Assembly: GCF_030864355.1 (NCBI RefSeq)
Contig: NC_083396.1
Location: 682,001 to 746,000 of the forward strand
Length of the DNA stretch: 64,000 bases
Source of the DNA: Cutaneotrichosporon cavernicola
Taxonomy: Eukaryota; Basidiomycota; Tremellomycetes; Trichosporonales; Trichosporonaceae
Reading direction: 5' to 3'
This document shows positions 10,568-21,820 of the stretch, piece after piece; the first letter of the stretch is position 1, and each line of letters opens with the position of its first letter. The notes below the pieces were generated by a model. The model saw only the letters and a program-made list of their open reading frames with translations. It made no database searches and was not told the origin of the DNA. The position numbers and the translations under genes were made by a program.

Positions 10568-10636
10568 AGGAATTGGCCAAAAGAGAGAACTGGACGGGTT
10601 AGGAATCGGCCAAAAGAGAGAAGAACTGGACGAGTT
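10568..10636. repeat. Tandem duplication of the tRNA-Ala 3' end
   Basis: Copies 10568-10600 and 10601-10636 are near identical (one 3-nt insertion and two substitutions). Each contains AGGAAT and TGGACGRGTT, i.e. the T-arm/acceptor part of the adjacent tRNA-Ala gene plus its trailer. The tRNA proper starts at 10627, inside the second copy. Confidence 0.8.
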
Positions 10637-10716
10637 AGGAATCGAACCAAAGACCTTGTCAAGAGATGTGATTGTACAATGCTAATGACACGCTCTACCA
10701 ACTGAGCTACACGCCC
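10627..10716 (-). tRNA. tRNA-Ala (AGC), intron-containing, slightly degenerate
   Basis: On the minus strand the sequence starts GGGCGTGTAGCTCAG, with anticodon stem TGTCA/TGACA, anticodon AGC followed by a 17-nt intron, and T loop TTCGATT. One T-T mismatch in the acceptor stem and one in the T stem are visible. The tail is tandemly duplicated downstream. It is probably functional, but the mismatches leave doubt. Confidence 0.82.
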
Positions 10717-10913
10717 TGTGTTCTTCGACGCTTTTTGGGCCTTGTCCATGATTTTGTGCTCGCACACGCATGCTCCAGTGCCGAGTGCCGAAGGCGACGG
10801 GGGTGAGCAGCGGCGGCTGGCATATCTGCTTTTTAAAAGGAATCTTGGTCTGAGGGAGGGAGAACCCGCAACGACGCTGATCTGCAAACAAGTCCATCAC
10901 GATCGATATACTA

Positions 10914-10957
10914 ATTCAACACCTATAGCTAGACAATTCAACACCTATAGCTAGACA
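10914..10957. repeat. 22-bp direct tandem duplication across a stop codon
   Basis: Two identical 22-bp units (10914-10935 and 10936-10957). The second contains the stop codon and last codons of the JEN-type permease gene; the first supplies a spare copy of the same stop downstream. Confidence 0.9.
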
Positions 10958-12705
10958 ATCTCCGTGCGCTCAACGTGCTCCCGCGTAGACTTGTCGTTGA
11001 ACTCGCGGGCGGCAACACTCGGACGGCGGAGTGTGCTCTCGCCCGCAACGGTGTCACCAGCGCCAGCCTGGGTCGCGACCTTGGCCTCCTCGAACAGGGC
11101 TCCGTCAGCGTCTGGACCGAGGAAGGTCCAGATGATGAGCCAACCAATAATGACGCCGAGGAGGATCCCAAAGATGGTAGCGTAGTCCGGGAGGTTCTGG
11201 CCGTTGATGACGGTGCGGAGGGTCTGGCCGGCATCCGCCTCGATCTGGGCTGCCGCCGAAGACGCCATGTTACCGAGCTGGTAAGCGAGACCAGCGAAGG
11301 ATGCACGGAAGGCCGGCGGCGATACTTCCGACAGGTAGATGGGCTTTTTGTTAGCTGAGATAGTGGAGAGACTCAGACAGTGGAGAGACTCACAATGACA
11401 CCCCAAGCGCCCTGGACGCCGGACTGGACGAAGAAACCGCCGGCAGCGAGACCACCAAAGCTCTTGGGAATGATCCAGAGGGGGATCCAACAGGCTGTCC
11501 AGAGACACAGGCCGATGATTGTCCAGCGACGGCCGATGATCTGCGAGATGTATCCGCCAAATAAGCCGCCAACAATAGCGCCACAGTTTGAGATGATAAC
11601 TGCCACACTCTCATTATGTTTGCTGAGGCCCTTAGTCTTGGTGAGGTAGGTGGGGTAGAGATCCTGGGAACCGTGCGAGAAAAAGTTCATTCCAGTCATG
11701 ATCTGTTTGTCAGCTGGACCACCCACGATGAGACTTACGCAGATAGCCCAAATGCAACGGATCCAGTTGGAGCGCAGCATGTGACCGACTTCACGGAAGA
11801 AGTGGCGGGCGGCGTCACGGCCACTGAGCTGGACTCCTGAGTCTTGTTGCTGTTGACGTGCGCGAATGAATTGGGCCGACTCGGGAAGACACATCCTGAA
11901 AAGAGCCGAGGCGACCGAGAAGCCCGCGCCGATAAAGTAGAGAGAACGCCACCCCGGCCGGCTGTAGGATCCAACAGTCATGTTGATGACCGCGGCTAAA
12001 AGGTATCCGATTGTATAACCCTGTTGGACGACGCCAGAGAAGAAACCACGAGAGGCGGCGGGGACGTTTTCGAGAGATGTGGCGGCTGCCTGGCCCCAAA
12101 CTCCGCCCATGGCAATACCGAAGATGGCGCGAACTCCGAGGAATTGTTGATAATTCGTCACAAAGCCCGAGCCGAGTTGGAACACGGCGATGATGAGCAT
12201 GTTGGCCACGAGTGTCCACTTGCGTCCGAAGCGGTCGGCAAGGACACCAAAGATCAAAGCGCCAAGCGAACGGAAAAGAAGAGTGAGCGTAATGGCGAAA
12301 CTCATCTGCGCGTCCGTCTTGCCAAACTCTTTACCCATCTCGGTCAACGTGACCGACACAGCAAAGTAATCGAACCCGTCACACGTCCAGGCCCACCATC
12401 CGCAAACTGGGTCAGCAATATCTCGGCGGAAACATACAGAACATGGCCCAGTTGAGCCAGGTGAGCTGGCGCAGGAACTTGAAGGGGTTGAGCTCGGTCG
12501 GCTGGTCCTTCTCGGGACACCAGGGAGGAATCATTGCACGGGCAATAGACTTGGACCCGCGGTTGGCGTGCCAGCCCTCGAGCTGGGCACGGATGCTGTA
12601 CCCGTGGACACGCTCCTCGTCATGGTTGTCATGTAACGATTTCGAGTCGGGGTGGTCGGTGCTGGGCCTACCGTCCATGGTATGAGATACTTCAGTAGAA
12701 GCCAT
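10951..12705 (-). CDS. JEN-type monocarboxylate/proton symporter (MFS)
   Basis: Four exons, 12705-12438, 12406-11739, 11702-11394 and 11343-10951, give 545 residues with about twelve hydrophobic segments. The JEN signature NxxSHxSQDxxxT is present as NFFSHGSQDLYPT. The MFS loop motif ADRFGRKW is seen after the second helix, and AWTCDGFDYF opens the first. JEN permeases import lactate, pyruvate or dicarboxylates at the plasma membrane. Introns are 31, 36 and 50 nt; the last contains a 17-bp tandem repeat (GAGTCTCTCCACTGTCT-like). The stop codon lies in a 22-bp duplication. Substrate cannot be read from sequence. Confidence 0.92.
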
Positions 12706-14170
12706 GGTGAATCCGTAAGAGTTTGTGACTAGTCGGGACACACTGCCAGACCTTATATGCTTCGGCGTGAGGAACTCTATGACTCGCACTCTCCATCTCG
12801 GCGTCTCATATCAGCGCGACCTTGTTTTGCCCCGCAACTGACCCCAGAACCGTCGACTACCGCTCCTTGTCCCCCACACGAGCTTCGCAGCCAACCCCCC
12901 AATCCGCCCGCATTGGGGACACCGATAATGACGTCCTCGGTCTCATACTGAGCTATTGTTAGCAACGCATGTCAGGGGTTCGCTTGGACCAATGTCTGGA
13001 TACCGATTGTCAGGCCGATGTATCGCATCAGCTCCACGGGTTGAGTATGAGACTGGCGTTTGTCACATCTTACTTCGGCCCCTCCGTACAGGCACTGTGG
13101 AGCAATGAATAGCTGGCGAGGCATGACCCCCAATCCAATCGGTGTCTCAGAGCTGGATCTGGAGCTATTCATGGCCTCGGGCGACAACGGACATCACGTG
13201 CTGTCACATGGGCCCATCTGAGCCCACAACATACCGGTCCAGCCCGAATCCAGTGGGTTTGTCGGACTTGTTGTTGCAAGCTTGGAATGCGGGCGTCCGA
13301 GCTTGGCATGGCTTTGAATCTCGGGGAGAGGCGGGTCCTGACAGTCGCACAGGTGGCCAATCCTCGAGTTGACAGATCTGCTCATGGCGGTAATGGGCGG
13401 AGAGGGTTGAACCCGTCGCGGAATGTCTACTCTGCTCACGCTGTTCGCGATAGGGAGAACTCGCTCCCGGGGGTCCCACTCGAACCCCGGCCGATCTCCC
13501 CCACATCAGATGCGGGGAGGACTGAGGACTGGCGTTTTTTTCTTTCGAGAGCTCAGTTATCGGCAGTGACACGAGGCACGGACGTGCTGATGTCATCTCC
13601 GGTGGAACCAACTTGCTCCACGGCGCCACCTCGCGTGGTTCCCCGACGTCGCCAACGCGCATGCTGTCATCAATCTTGGCAGGGTCGCGAACAACGCTGT
13701 CCACGAGCGTGGGCGCGCCTCGCGGTCGGTGCAGCCTTCATGTCATGTCTATGGAACAGGACTGTATCACTTGTTTTGGGTCGGTGATACAATGCAAGTG
13801 ATGTGTTGATGATACAACTAGGCCCCACATTGTTGCTCGTCAGCCTCATCCACTGTCTTTGTCTTTGTGCCTCGAGAGGCGGCCTAAAGCCGCGCTCAGT
13901 ACTTCTGACGTACTTGTTGACCTGCACAAGTAGGCCAACGCCAGCCCAGCATCTTGAACACCGATTCCGCCCCGGTGCCGGAAAGTTAAATAGGCCGACG
14001 TGTACACAAAACGTGGTTGGATGACTCGATGACGGAAATGTGACTCGAGGAACGATGCAGTTGAATAGACTCCCTTATCAAAACCGCACGTGATCGGACT
14101 CGCTTTAGCCGGCCAACCAGCTTGTTGTCTTGTTGTCACTCCTCAATTTCCTACATCTCAGTCGCCCACA
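12706..14170. other. Long divergent intergenic region
   Basis: About 1.5 kb between the JEN-type permease and alpha/beta hydrolase starts. Frames up to 166 codons occur on both strands, but they overlap each other and show no recognisable motif, so none is called. It is probably regulatory. Confidence 0.5.
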
Positions 14171-15067
14171 ATGCCAGACCGCGCACCGACCCCAATCCCG
14201 GCGCTGGCGCATCCCGGCGCATCGTTCCTCACAAACACACAGCCCGTGACGCTTCCGGACGGACGGGTCTTGCAGACCTATACTGCCGGGAGCGGGGGCG
14301 ACGTGATCGTCCTCGAGTCGGGAATGGGCGCAGGCGCAGCATACTGGGGTTTAGTGGTCGACGAGCTGGTGTCTCATCCTGTGCGAGTGGTTGGCTACGA
14401 CCGGGCGGGATATGGCGGTTCGACGCCGGCGAACGACACTCGGCGCGTCCAAGATCTGGCCAACGACCTCGTCCACCTCCTCTCCACCCTCGACATGGAC
14501 CGCCTCGTCCTGGTCGGACATAGTTGGGGCGGCCCGATCCTACGCGTTGCCACCGCCCAACTCCCTCCCGACATTAAGAGAAAACTCGCTGGCCTCCTCC
14601 TCGTCGACCCATCAGACGAACTGTGCCGTTTCTACTATTCCTACACGACCATCTGGTTCTTCTGGGCCAGCTCATACCTCATCTACGCGGCTTATTACCT
14701 CGGATTGATGCCTAGGATCGGACGCGCAGTCCTCGATCCACTCCCGGAACCATATATGTCCGCAGCGTTGGCTGCATCGCTGCCGCACGCGCAGGCATGG
14801 GAGGTCATGGATATCACGACCAACTTGCGCACGTGTGAGAAGGCAGATATCACCGGAACCAGACTTACACTCATCTCAGCCGGTGGCGATGAGATAGGAC
14901 AAGCGAGACGAGACGAACTCTGCGCCGCACACCGCAGACGCGTACAGATCGTCAAGGGCCGTTACATTTTGGCCGAGAAGAGCTCACACAACGTCAACAT
15001 TGATGAGCCGGGTCTCGTGGCGCGTGAGGCCATGACATTGCTTGGAAACGAGTGGCGTGCCGACTAG
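14171..15067 (+). CDS. Alpha/beta-hydrolase fold protein
   Basis: Single exon, 298 residues. The nucleophile elbow GHSWGG (Ser about 118), the upstream GYDRAGYGGS turn, a late Asp in SAGGDEIG and a C-terminal His in KSSHNV form a plausible Ser-Asp-His triad. A hydrophobic cap (WFFWASSYLIYAAYY) after the nucleophile suggests a membrane-facing lid. Start at 14171 (ACAATGCC context) is preferred over an in-frame ATG at 14090. The substrate class (lipase, esterase, epoxide hydrolase) is not decided. It converges on a Zn2Cys6 regulator 265 bp away. Confidence 0.88.
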   Translation: MPDRAPTPIPALAHPGASFLTNTQPVTLPDGRVLQTYTAGSGGDVIVLESGMGAGAAYWGLVVDELVSHPVRVVGYDRAGYGGSTPANDTRRVQDLANDLVHLLSTLDMDRLVLVGHSWGGPILRVATAQLPPDIKRKLAGLLLVDPSDELCRFYYSYTTIWFFWASSYLIYAAYYLGLMPRIGRAVLDPLPEPYMSAALAASLPHAQAWEVMDITTNLRTCEKADITGTRLTLISAGGDEIGQARRDELCAAHRRRVQIVKGRYILAEKSSHNVNIDEPGLVAREAMTLLGNEWRAD

Positions 15068-15332
15068 CCGAGCCTCCGTTCATGACACATGTCACTACGA
15101 GACGCATGGACTCGTTATCCAGCGCGACTCTTTATCCCAGCGCGACGCGGTCAGACGAGTTCAAGCGGTAAGCGTCGCTTGTCGGCTAGCAGAACGCACG
15201 CTCCTCCCTTGTCTCTTCCCGCTCCCACGCAGCTGCTAGGCCGCAAGAATATATAAACACTACATGCAATACAATCTCTGCCACACACCGACGTCAACAG
15301 TACAACTGCCTTTTCTCACACTGGCCTCGCCT

Positions 15333-17343
15333 CTAAATGAATAAGTTCCGGCCCAGCGCGGCCATGGCCTCGCGCCATGGTGCAATCCCATTCTCGTACG
15401 AGCCGTTCCGATCCAGCGCCTCCCAACAGAGGCGCAGGATGTCGTCTGGTCCGCGATATCCGCTCCCAAACGACAGGGCGAGGATCTGGTGGATGAGCTG
15501 CTGGATGCGTTCGCGTCGTTCCACCAGTGGGCAGTAGATGGCAAAGATTGTCAACGCCCACTGGAAACCGCCCACGCTCGCAGGCTCGCAGTCGACAACG
15601 AGCTCGACGGCACGGTCCGCGGCATTGAAGATTCTCGGGTCGTCGGGTGATACATGAAGCACCTCACACAGTAGCAAGACGAGCAGGGCGTGGCGCATGA
15701 CCTCGTCGCCGCGCTGGACACGCTCGCTCTGTCCGATCTCCTGTACGTTCTCGTCCCAGTCCCAGCCGTGGCCCAGCTCATTTGCCAGCCGCTCCGCCTC
15801 GGCACGCAAGAGCTTACCCGGTCCCCCTTGGTCCGTGCCGGCTCGGATCAAGCCGGCGCGATACACCACCATACCATTTACGCGACCGATGATGCGCACG
15901 ATGCGGCGACTGAAACCGACAAAGCGCTCGACCCACTGCTCGCCACGTGGAGCCATCTCGAAAAGCGGAGCGACGCCGCTGACCTGTGTGTCGACCGCGG
16001 TGCACGCAAACTGCAGCGTCGAGTAGAGCGCAATCATGTCCCTTAGGCTGGAATAGAAGGGCGTCGTGCGCTCAAGCGGTAGCTCGAATGCCGTGTGTTG
16101 GTCCAGAGCGAGGTTACCCGAGTCCAGCATATCCGCCATGCAACGTACGAAGAAGCCGATGCTATCGTCAGCCCCGTTGACACTCGACTCACAGGTACTC
16201 CTCGGTCTTCCACTGGCCGCCGGGAAATCTGACCTTTGCACGGAGGATTGCGTAGCTCGCCTTCTGCCGGAACCGCGCGGCCTCGGAACGGAAGTGCCAC
16301 GACTTGCTCTCGTCTGGCTCGATGTTGGCGCGGTGGACGTATGCGATCTGCAACAGGCAGAAATGGAGCCACTGGCGCACAGCGCCGTCCGCATCGTCCG
16401 TGGGCGAGCCGGTCTGTTGGCCAGCTAGCGTGGCGAGTAGACGGGGGAACAGTTCCATAAAAATCCAGTTGTGTTTCGACTTGGTAGTGCTCACAATCTC
16501 GTTACACCCCTCTACCTCAAAGTAGTTGACGATGAGGCGGTCGTTCTGGGAAGTGGATAGGCTCGCGAGCGTGATGGGGGCGACCATGCCGTTGAGAGGG
16601 GACGGAGTGAGGAGCGAGTTGATAAAGTTCTGCGACATGGTTGGAGGGTTGGGTTCTGGCGCTGAGGGGAGAGCGACGCGCGCCGAGGATGGGGAGAACG
16701 CGCCGCCCGTGCCAACGAGCGAGAGGAGGTTCTGGCTGTTGTGCGCGTGTGAAGCCTGCTGCTGCTGTTGCTGTTGCCGTTCTCCATTCTCGCAGAGCAG
16801 CAGGAGTGAGGCCTGCGGTCCTTGCGCTACTGGCGTTGGCGGGAAGAGTGCGGACCAGTCAAAGCCACCACGGGGTGCTGTGTCTATCAGCGCCTGTCCG
16901 AGCCCAAAGCTCAGTGCGCCAAGGTCGGCACCGAGAGGATGCATTGGCTGTGGGTGCGGATGTTCGCTTGGGCCGCTCCCGACTTCCCGGACTGGGCCCG
17001 AGGGCACGCCGCTGCCCCACCTCCATTCGTCGACGTCCTCGGCCCTCTCCCATGCCTCGTCCGAGTTACGGTCCCTCTTTGCTCCCTTGGCAGGGTAGTA
17101 GCATGGGCGATCCGTCTCCCAGCAGCGGCGGCAGATGACCTGGCCTCCTGCTGATGTCTCGGGTCCTTCGGGACATTTGACACGCTGCTGCCTGCAGCGA
17201 CGGCATCCGGTCTTGGTACGTGTGTGCGGCTTGCGCTTGCGTGCTGGAACTCGCTCGCCCGGGATTGGGATGTATGGGATGAGCGGGGTTGCGTCGGTTC
17301 CAGGCGACGACGACGCCGTCGAAGTCGATGTGCGCCGGTCCAT
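15333..17343 (-). CDS. Zn2Cys6 transcription factor
   Basis: Two exons, 17343-16193 and 16161-15333, join across a 31-nt intron into 659 residues. The zinc cluster uses Cys47, 50, 57, 71, 74 and 81 (GCRRCRQQRVKC, then CRRCWETDRPCYYP). A glutamine run (seven Q) and disordered Ser/Pro segments precede the helical middle domain in the second half. Start at 17343 is used because it is just ahead of the disordered leader; the frame stays open to an ATG at 17604. It is probably a nuclear activator, perhaps of the neighbouring hydrolase and permease; that link is inference. Confidence 0.88.
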
Positions 17344-19145
17344 GTGGATGTGTGAATGCGATAATGCGGAAATGGATAACGATCGCGGTCTTGATAGGGT
17401 GGCGGGTTTTGGCTTTGCGTCGGGATCGGGTTGGTAGCTGGCTTTGCGTAGGGATCGGGTTTGGTAGCTGGCCCGTGGCCCGTGGGGCTCGAGGTGGGCA
17501 AAAGATGGCAAGAGGGCGTGGGGCGTGACTGGTTCAATGTTCAGTATCCAGCCTACTTGAGGCCGCAAGGACCGGGGTATGTACGTAGTCGACCTGAATG
17601 GCAAGGTGTAAGAAAAAAAAAAGTCAGTGTCAATGTCCTCTGTCTGAATGGCATTGTTGTCGTTGTTTCAGAGATCTTGGAGACTGGCCTGACGGGCCTG
17701 ATGCCTCCGATGACTTGGTATGCTGGGGCGTGCCTCTGCCTCTGGACCGCAGGGAGTCAGTACCTCACAGCACAGCCCTCCCGGCCTTGGAACCTTGCTG
17801 ACGATCGGATGCGGTTGTACCAGCATACCGGTCCCAGCGGGTGAATGGTTGAAGGGCACTTTTCGATTGGAAGCTCTGTGCGCCTGCTGGAGATTATCCT
17901 GATCTATCACTCTCTTGCTCGTCCTGGGTGCAGACCTCTACTAGCGCGAGTACGTACCCCGCCGGCCATACCCGGAAACGCGGTACTGCCGGATGGCTGG
18001 CATGGCATAGTGTCTTTCGACGCCTCGTACTGCGGCGCAGCTTCCGACTTGTCATCTTGATGCAAGGGGGGGAGAGTGGAGAAGCGGGGGAGGCGGGGGA
18101 GGCGGGATATGGTTTGTGCGGTGAGATCTGGTGCAGATCTGCATGCAGGAAAGTTGAAGAAGAAGGCGAAATGGAAACAGGGAACAGCTTTGTCGTGCAT
18201 TCCAACTGGCCACATGGTAAATGGGCTTCAAGGTATGCTCCGAGAATACAAAAATCTCCCACTCTGTTCCCCCCCTCCCCCTCACTCTTAGCTTCTCACG
18301 CCCAAACTGCGGACGCCTCGAACGCCTCGGCCGAGATTGATCTAGATGCGGATGCCGTCGATCAATGTCTGTGGCACCCCAAGTCATGACCGCGGTGCCA
18401 CCGGGGTAGACCAAACACCGCAGGCGTTGCCGGCCGCCTTGTCAAGTGTCGTGATTTGCGGCGAATGCGCCGGTGCGAAAGCAGCTCAGACGCCTGGACC
18501 TCATCCAAAGCATTGAGACAAGGACCTACACCCCAAGCTCACATCATCTTGTCATCCGCAGTCGGATCTCCGCAGGGGACTCACACCATACCCGTCCACT
18601 CCCCGACGTGCGGATTCTCTCCTAGGCGTCACTTGCTTTCTCCTCGGGAGCACCGACAAGAGTTCTCTGTTGTGTCCCCGCTGGGGCCATTGGGATGTCG
18701 TGTGGGCGTGCTGTGGGGCCCAGAAGCGAAGCGGAGCGCTCCCGCTACCACCACCCCTACTCCCAGCGCTTTTCTCGCCCAGCTCGCCCAATCTCGGCAT
18801 CCAGCACCGTTGGCGACTAACCACGTCATCAATTTAGATTCTCAACAGTCCCGCGTGTTCTCCATGTGCTCGATGAATCGTCTGCAAAACCGTCTGCCAG
18901 GCACGCGCCCAAGTCACCGAGACGCTACGCGACAACCGATAATCGGCAAGCGGACTGCATGTTAGATAACGTGCGCGATTAAGGAGAGTTGAAGCGGCCT
19001 TAAGAACTGGACGAGGCAAAGAGAGTTGAGCGGTCTTAAGAACTGAACGAGGCCATTGTCGTGCTCAGCCACGACACAATGACCAACTCAACCTGAGAGA
19101 AAGCGCGACGCCACCATACCCCCTGAATACCGTCTACCTGCTGCC
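17344..19145. other. Gene-poor stretch
   Basis: About 1.8 kb with only short overlapping frames. A GA-rich tract (GGCGGGGGAGGCGGGGGAGG-like) occurs near 18065-18110, and a direct repeat with GAGAGTTGA and GCGGYCTTAAGAACTG at about 18985-19045. I see no supportable gene. Confidence 0.5.
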
Positions 19146-19417
19146 GAGCGTCCGATGAACATGAACGCCGTCTCGCTCCTCGAAACCAGCGGCATCCTGC
19201 ATCATCTCACCCAAGGGGCTCGCCCTTCTTGACCTCTCCGCCGCTGACCTTGTGGCAGCGATTGCCCACGAGGAAGTCTCCTGTCTCGCTGTGACCGCTG
19301 CGTACGCCAAGGCTACGTCTCTCGCTCAGCAGGGCGCCCTCATCGGTTTCAAGGGTAGCCCAAGCGCGGCAGAGCTCCGCTTCGGGGTGTTGTGGGACGA
19401 CGGTGGTCGAGTGTAGC
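19146..19417 (+). pseudogene. Truncated amidase-signature enzyme remnant
   Basis: The start MNMNAVSLLETSGIL is followed by a frame change into a segment LLDLSAADLVAAIA...EEVSCLAVTAAYAKA that resembles the N-terminal helix region of fungal acetamidases. It then jumps directly to LRFGVLWDDGG, a motif that lies far downstream in intact enzymes, and stops. Most of the catalytic core (Ser-Ser-Lys region) is missing. It reads as an internally deleted, frameshifted relic. Confidence 0.6.
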
Positions 19418-20216
19418 GGCCGCTGACGATCTCTTGGCTGTGAGTCTGTAGGAGAATGAGCTGACTCAGAATATCAGAAGGAATGAGTTTGTAATGACGG
19501 AATGTGTAATGCCGCCGGCTACTTGAACGGAACCAACCCCTGCGCGATACACGGGTGTAGGTGGGTGGACTCTGTTGGTAATGGCCTCAAAAACCTGGCC
19601 AAACCACTCGCGATCCGTGTGCTGTTGGCGTTACTCACTCACTCATGTTTGTCAATGCTCGGACCAGGGTCGCTTTGGACGGGCCGACCGGTGCGCTCGG
19701 TGCGTAGCTTGCGCGATCGAGGGCGTACAGAGGTCGGTGCATCCACTCTCACTGCCGCACAGCGATCATCGTACCCCAGACACGACGGCCGGTCCGCGGC
19801 CCTCGGAGGACGATGGAGATGCTCCGCTGTAGAGGAGAGGCAACTAGGCTCCCAACAGAGCCTGTGCACTAACCGACGACTCACCGGTCAGCCGCTTCAA
19901 CCCCGTGCGCAAGGGACCATCTTTCAGCTCCAGGCATTCCATCGCCAGCCCCTCAATCCCTCCATCACCACCCAGGTATTCGGTTTGGTTGGAGGAAAAG
20001 AACGAGTTCGCCAGTGCGAGAAAGTAGGGCTCCGTCAGGATGTGGCCGCCAAGCCGATGCGTCAGAGACGCGTCAGAATGCAGTTAGAAGCTAGACGTCA
20101 CCTCATACGCACAAGCCTCTCTTGACAGGTCAGTAGCAGGTTTAGAGGCCATCAAAATCTCCTCGTTTGCTCCTCCCCTCCCCTCTCCTCCCCTCTCCTC
20201 ACCTCTCCTCACCACC
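19418..20216. other. Intergenic, ending in a pyrimidine-rich leader
   Basis: A 207-codon frame at 19502-20125 is Arg-rich and lacks motifs, so it is not called. Bases about 20158-20214 are a CTCC/CTCT-rich tract immediately before the next ATG. Confidence 0.5.
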
Positions 20217-21040
20217 ATGCAACAAAGCAAACGCCGCGCGCCACCACCTCCGCTCAACCTGCGGTCGCTTGAGCGACCCCAACCCTCCTTTAGGCGTTCG
20301 CCACGCTTTCCCCCCCCAACACCACCTCCAAGGACCCCACTACCATCCCTCCCCCTCCTGACACCACCACACACGCCGTGCTCTTCCCATCTCCGCCTAC
20401 CTGCCGACCGCTGTCCGTCTCTCTCGTCGTGCGCATCCCCTCTCTCCGTGATATCCCCGACATACCTTGAGCCTCGCGATCTACGGCGACAGCCGACCCT
20501 CTCGCGTCGTGCAAGCCGGCGCGCCCCACGAGAGTCGCTTGTTGCCCTACCCACCAAATTCCACGAGGACGATGACGGACTCCATCCCTTCGCCAGGGTG
20601 GATGACGCCGACACGCTCTACTCTCCCACGTCCAGTACGTACTCGAGCGCTACGGCGGTCAGCGGCGTCGACGCACGTATAGCCGACCTCGAAGCCCAGC
20701 TCAGAGCCCTGCAGGAACGCCTTGAGCCGGAATTGCGGACAACTAAGAGTATGCCATTCCTCCGTCGCCTGCAGAGGAAAGACGACCGCCAAGCCAAGGA
20801 GTTTATGGCTTTGGTTGAAGCCAAGGAGTTTATGGCTTTGGTTGAAGCCAAGCGGAATGGCAAACCGATCCGCGACAAGGAAGAGCGCCCCAGTGCCCGC
20901 GCCCTCCTTCTCGGTAGGGCGGGGGCGAGTACCATCGACCTCAGTCATCTGGTGAGTGCGCCCAGATGATCAGCTGACGTTAGGAGGTCAAGGACAAGGA
21001 GAAGCGGCGGTGGAATATATGGTATAAAATAAGGAGTTAA
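20217..21040 (+). CDS. Proline-rich protein with coiled coil, unknown function
   Basis: Two exons, 20217-20951 and 20984-21040 (32-nt intron, GTGAGT to CTGACGTTAG), give 263 residues. The first 80 residues are Pro/Arg-rich and likely disordered. Residues about 155-175 (IADLEAQLRALQERLEPEL) form a leucine-heptad coiled coil. A perfect 27-bp tandem duplication (20793-20846) doubles the peptide AKEFMALVE. The end is basic (KDKEKRRWNIWYK). I do not recognise the family; the frame and intron support a real gene. Confidence 0.55.
20793..20846 (+). repeat. 27-bp in-frame tandem duplication
   Basis: Two identical 27-bp units (20793-20819 and 20820-20846), each encoding AKEFMALVE, in the coiled-coil protein gene. 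Confidence 0.95.
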
Positions 21041-21820
21041 CTTGCATCCACTGTGAGTGACGCATTCTCAGGTCCGACGCTGACACCAGCTCTTGCGATG
21101 TAGCACCCCATCTGCGGCCTACAGGCCACACGACGTATATTGACTCTGACTCTGACTCTGTCGCGGCAGAGGACATGCACACATGACTGGCTTGGAGGAG
21201 CCCGAGCCCAAGCTGAGGGAGGGTCTTGGCACCAATTGTTCGGCTATCGTCGTTATCCCGAGCCATTTTCCTTTGTGTAGGGTCGTTGTCCAAGCAGGGG
21301 ATGGAGCCAGAACGCCTGACGAGAATGTCCTGGGACTGTCTACACAGAGACGGCGGGGAGCTGTTAAGGATGGTTGATGTGGTGCGTGTATGTGTCAGCC
21401 AAAGGGAAACGCCTGATCGGAGAACCGTTGCTCGCCGAGTACTCCTCTCAGCTGGTACCCGGTGAAGAAGGGTTTATGCGCCTGGCAAACTCAGAGACAC
21501 CAGACAGACCGAAACGGCGCCGGTCTCAGGCCACGGCAGAGATAAAGCCCCACATGAGGGCGTTTCATCTGGGCGCGTTCTTCCCTCGTTCTCCCACACC
21601 ATCATTTCAGCTCTTCAGGATGTGGTTGTTGATGTGTTGGGTCAAGTCCAGTTGGCACGGGACATTTGTCGGGCCATTTCGGAATCGTGCTCACTCACCC
21701 TTGCAACCTCTTGACAGATGACCGCCCACGCGGCTAAACATCCATTCCGCAACTCGGTCGCCATCAACATCATCCTATATCTCACTCTTGCCACTGGCTC
21801 CGCGTTCCACTAGGCCCCGC
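21041..21820. other. Intergenic region upstream of the 14-exon regulator
   Basis: Contains a short GACTCT triplet repeat at about 21141-21160. No gene is seen. Confidence 0.5.

Noticed and set aside
13204..13787. Overlapping 166-codon frames on both strands
   Set aside because: Neither has recognisable motifs and each looks like the shadow of the other; left as intergenic.
19575..20030. Cys-containing frame (RCARCVACAIEG) that might be a decayed zinc-cluster factor
   Set aside because: Cysteine spacing does not fit and no middle homology domain follows.
19502..20125. 207-codon plus-strand frame
   Set aside because: Arg/Gln-rich composition without domains, no promoter or intron evidence, and a competing frame of equal quality.
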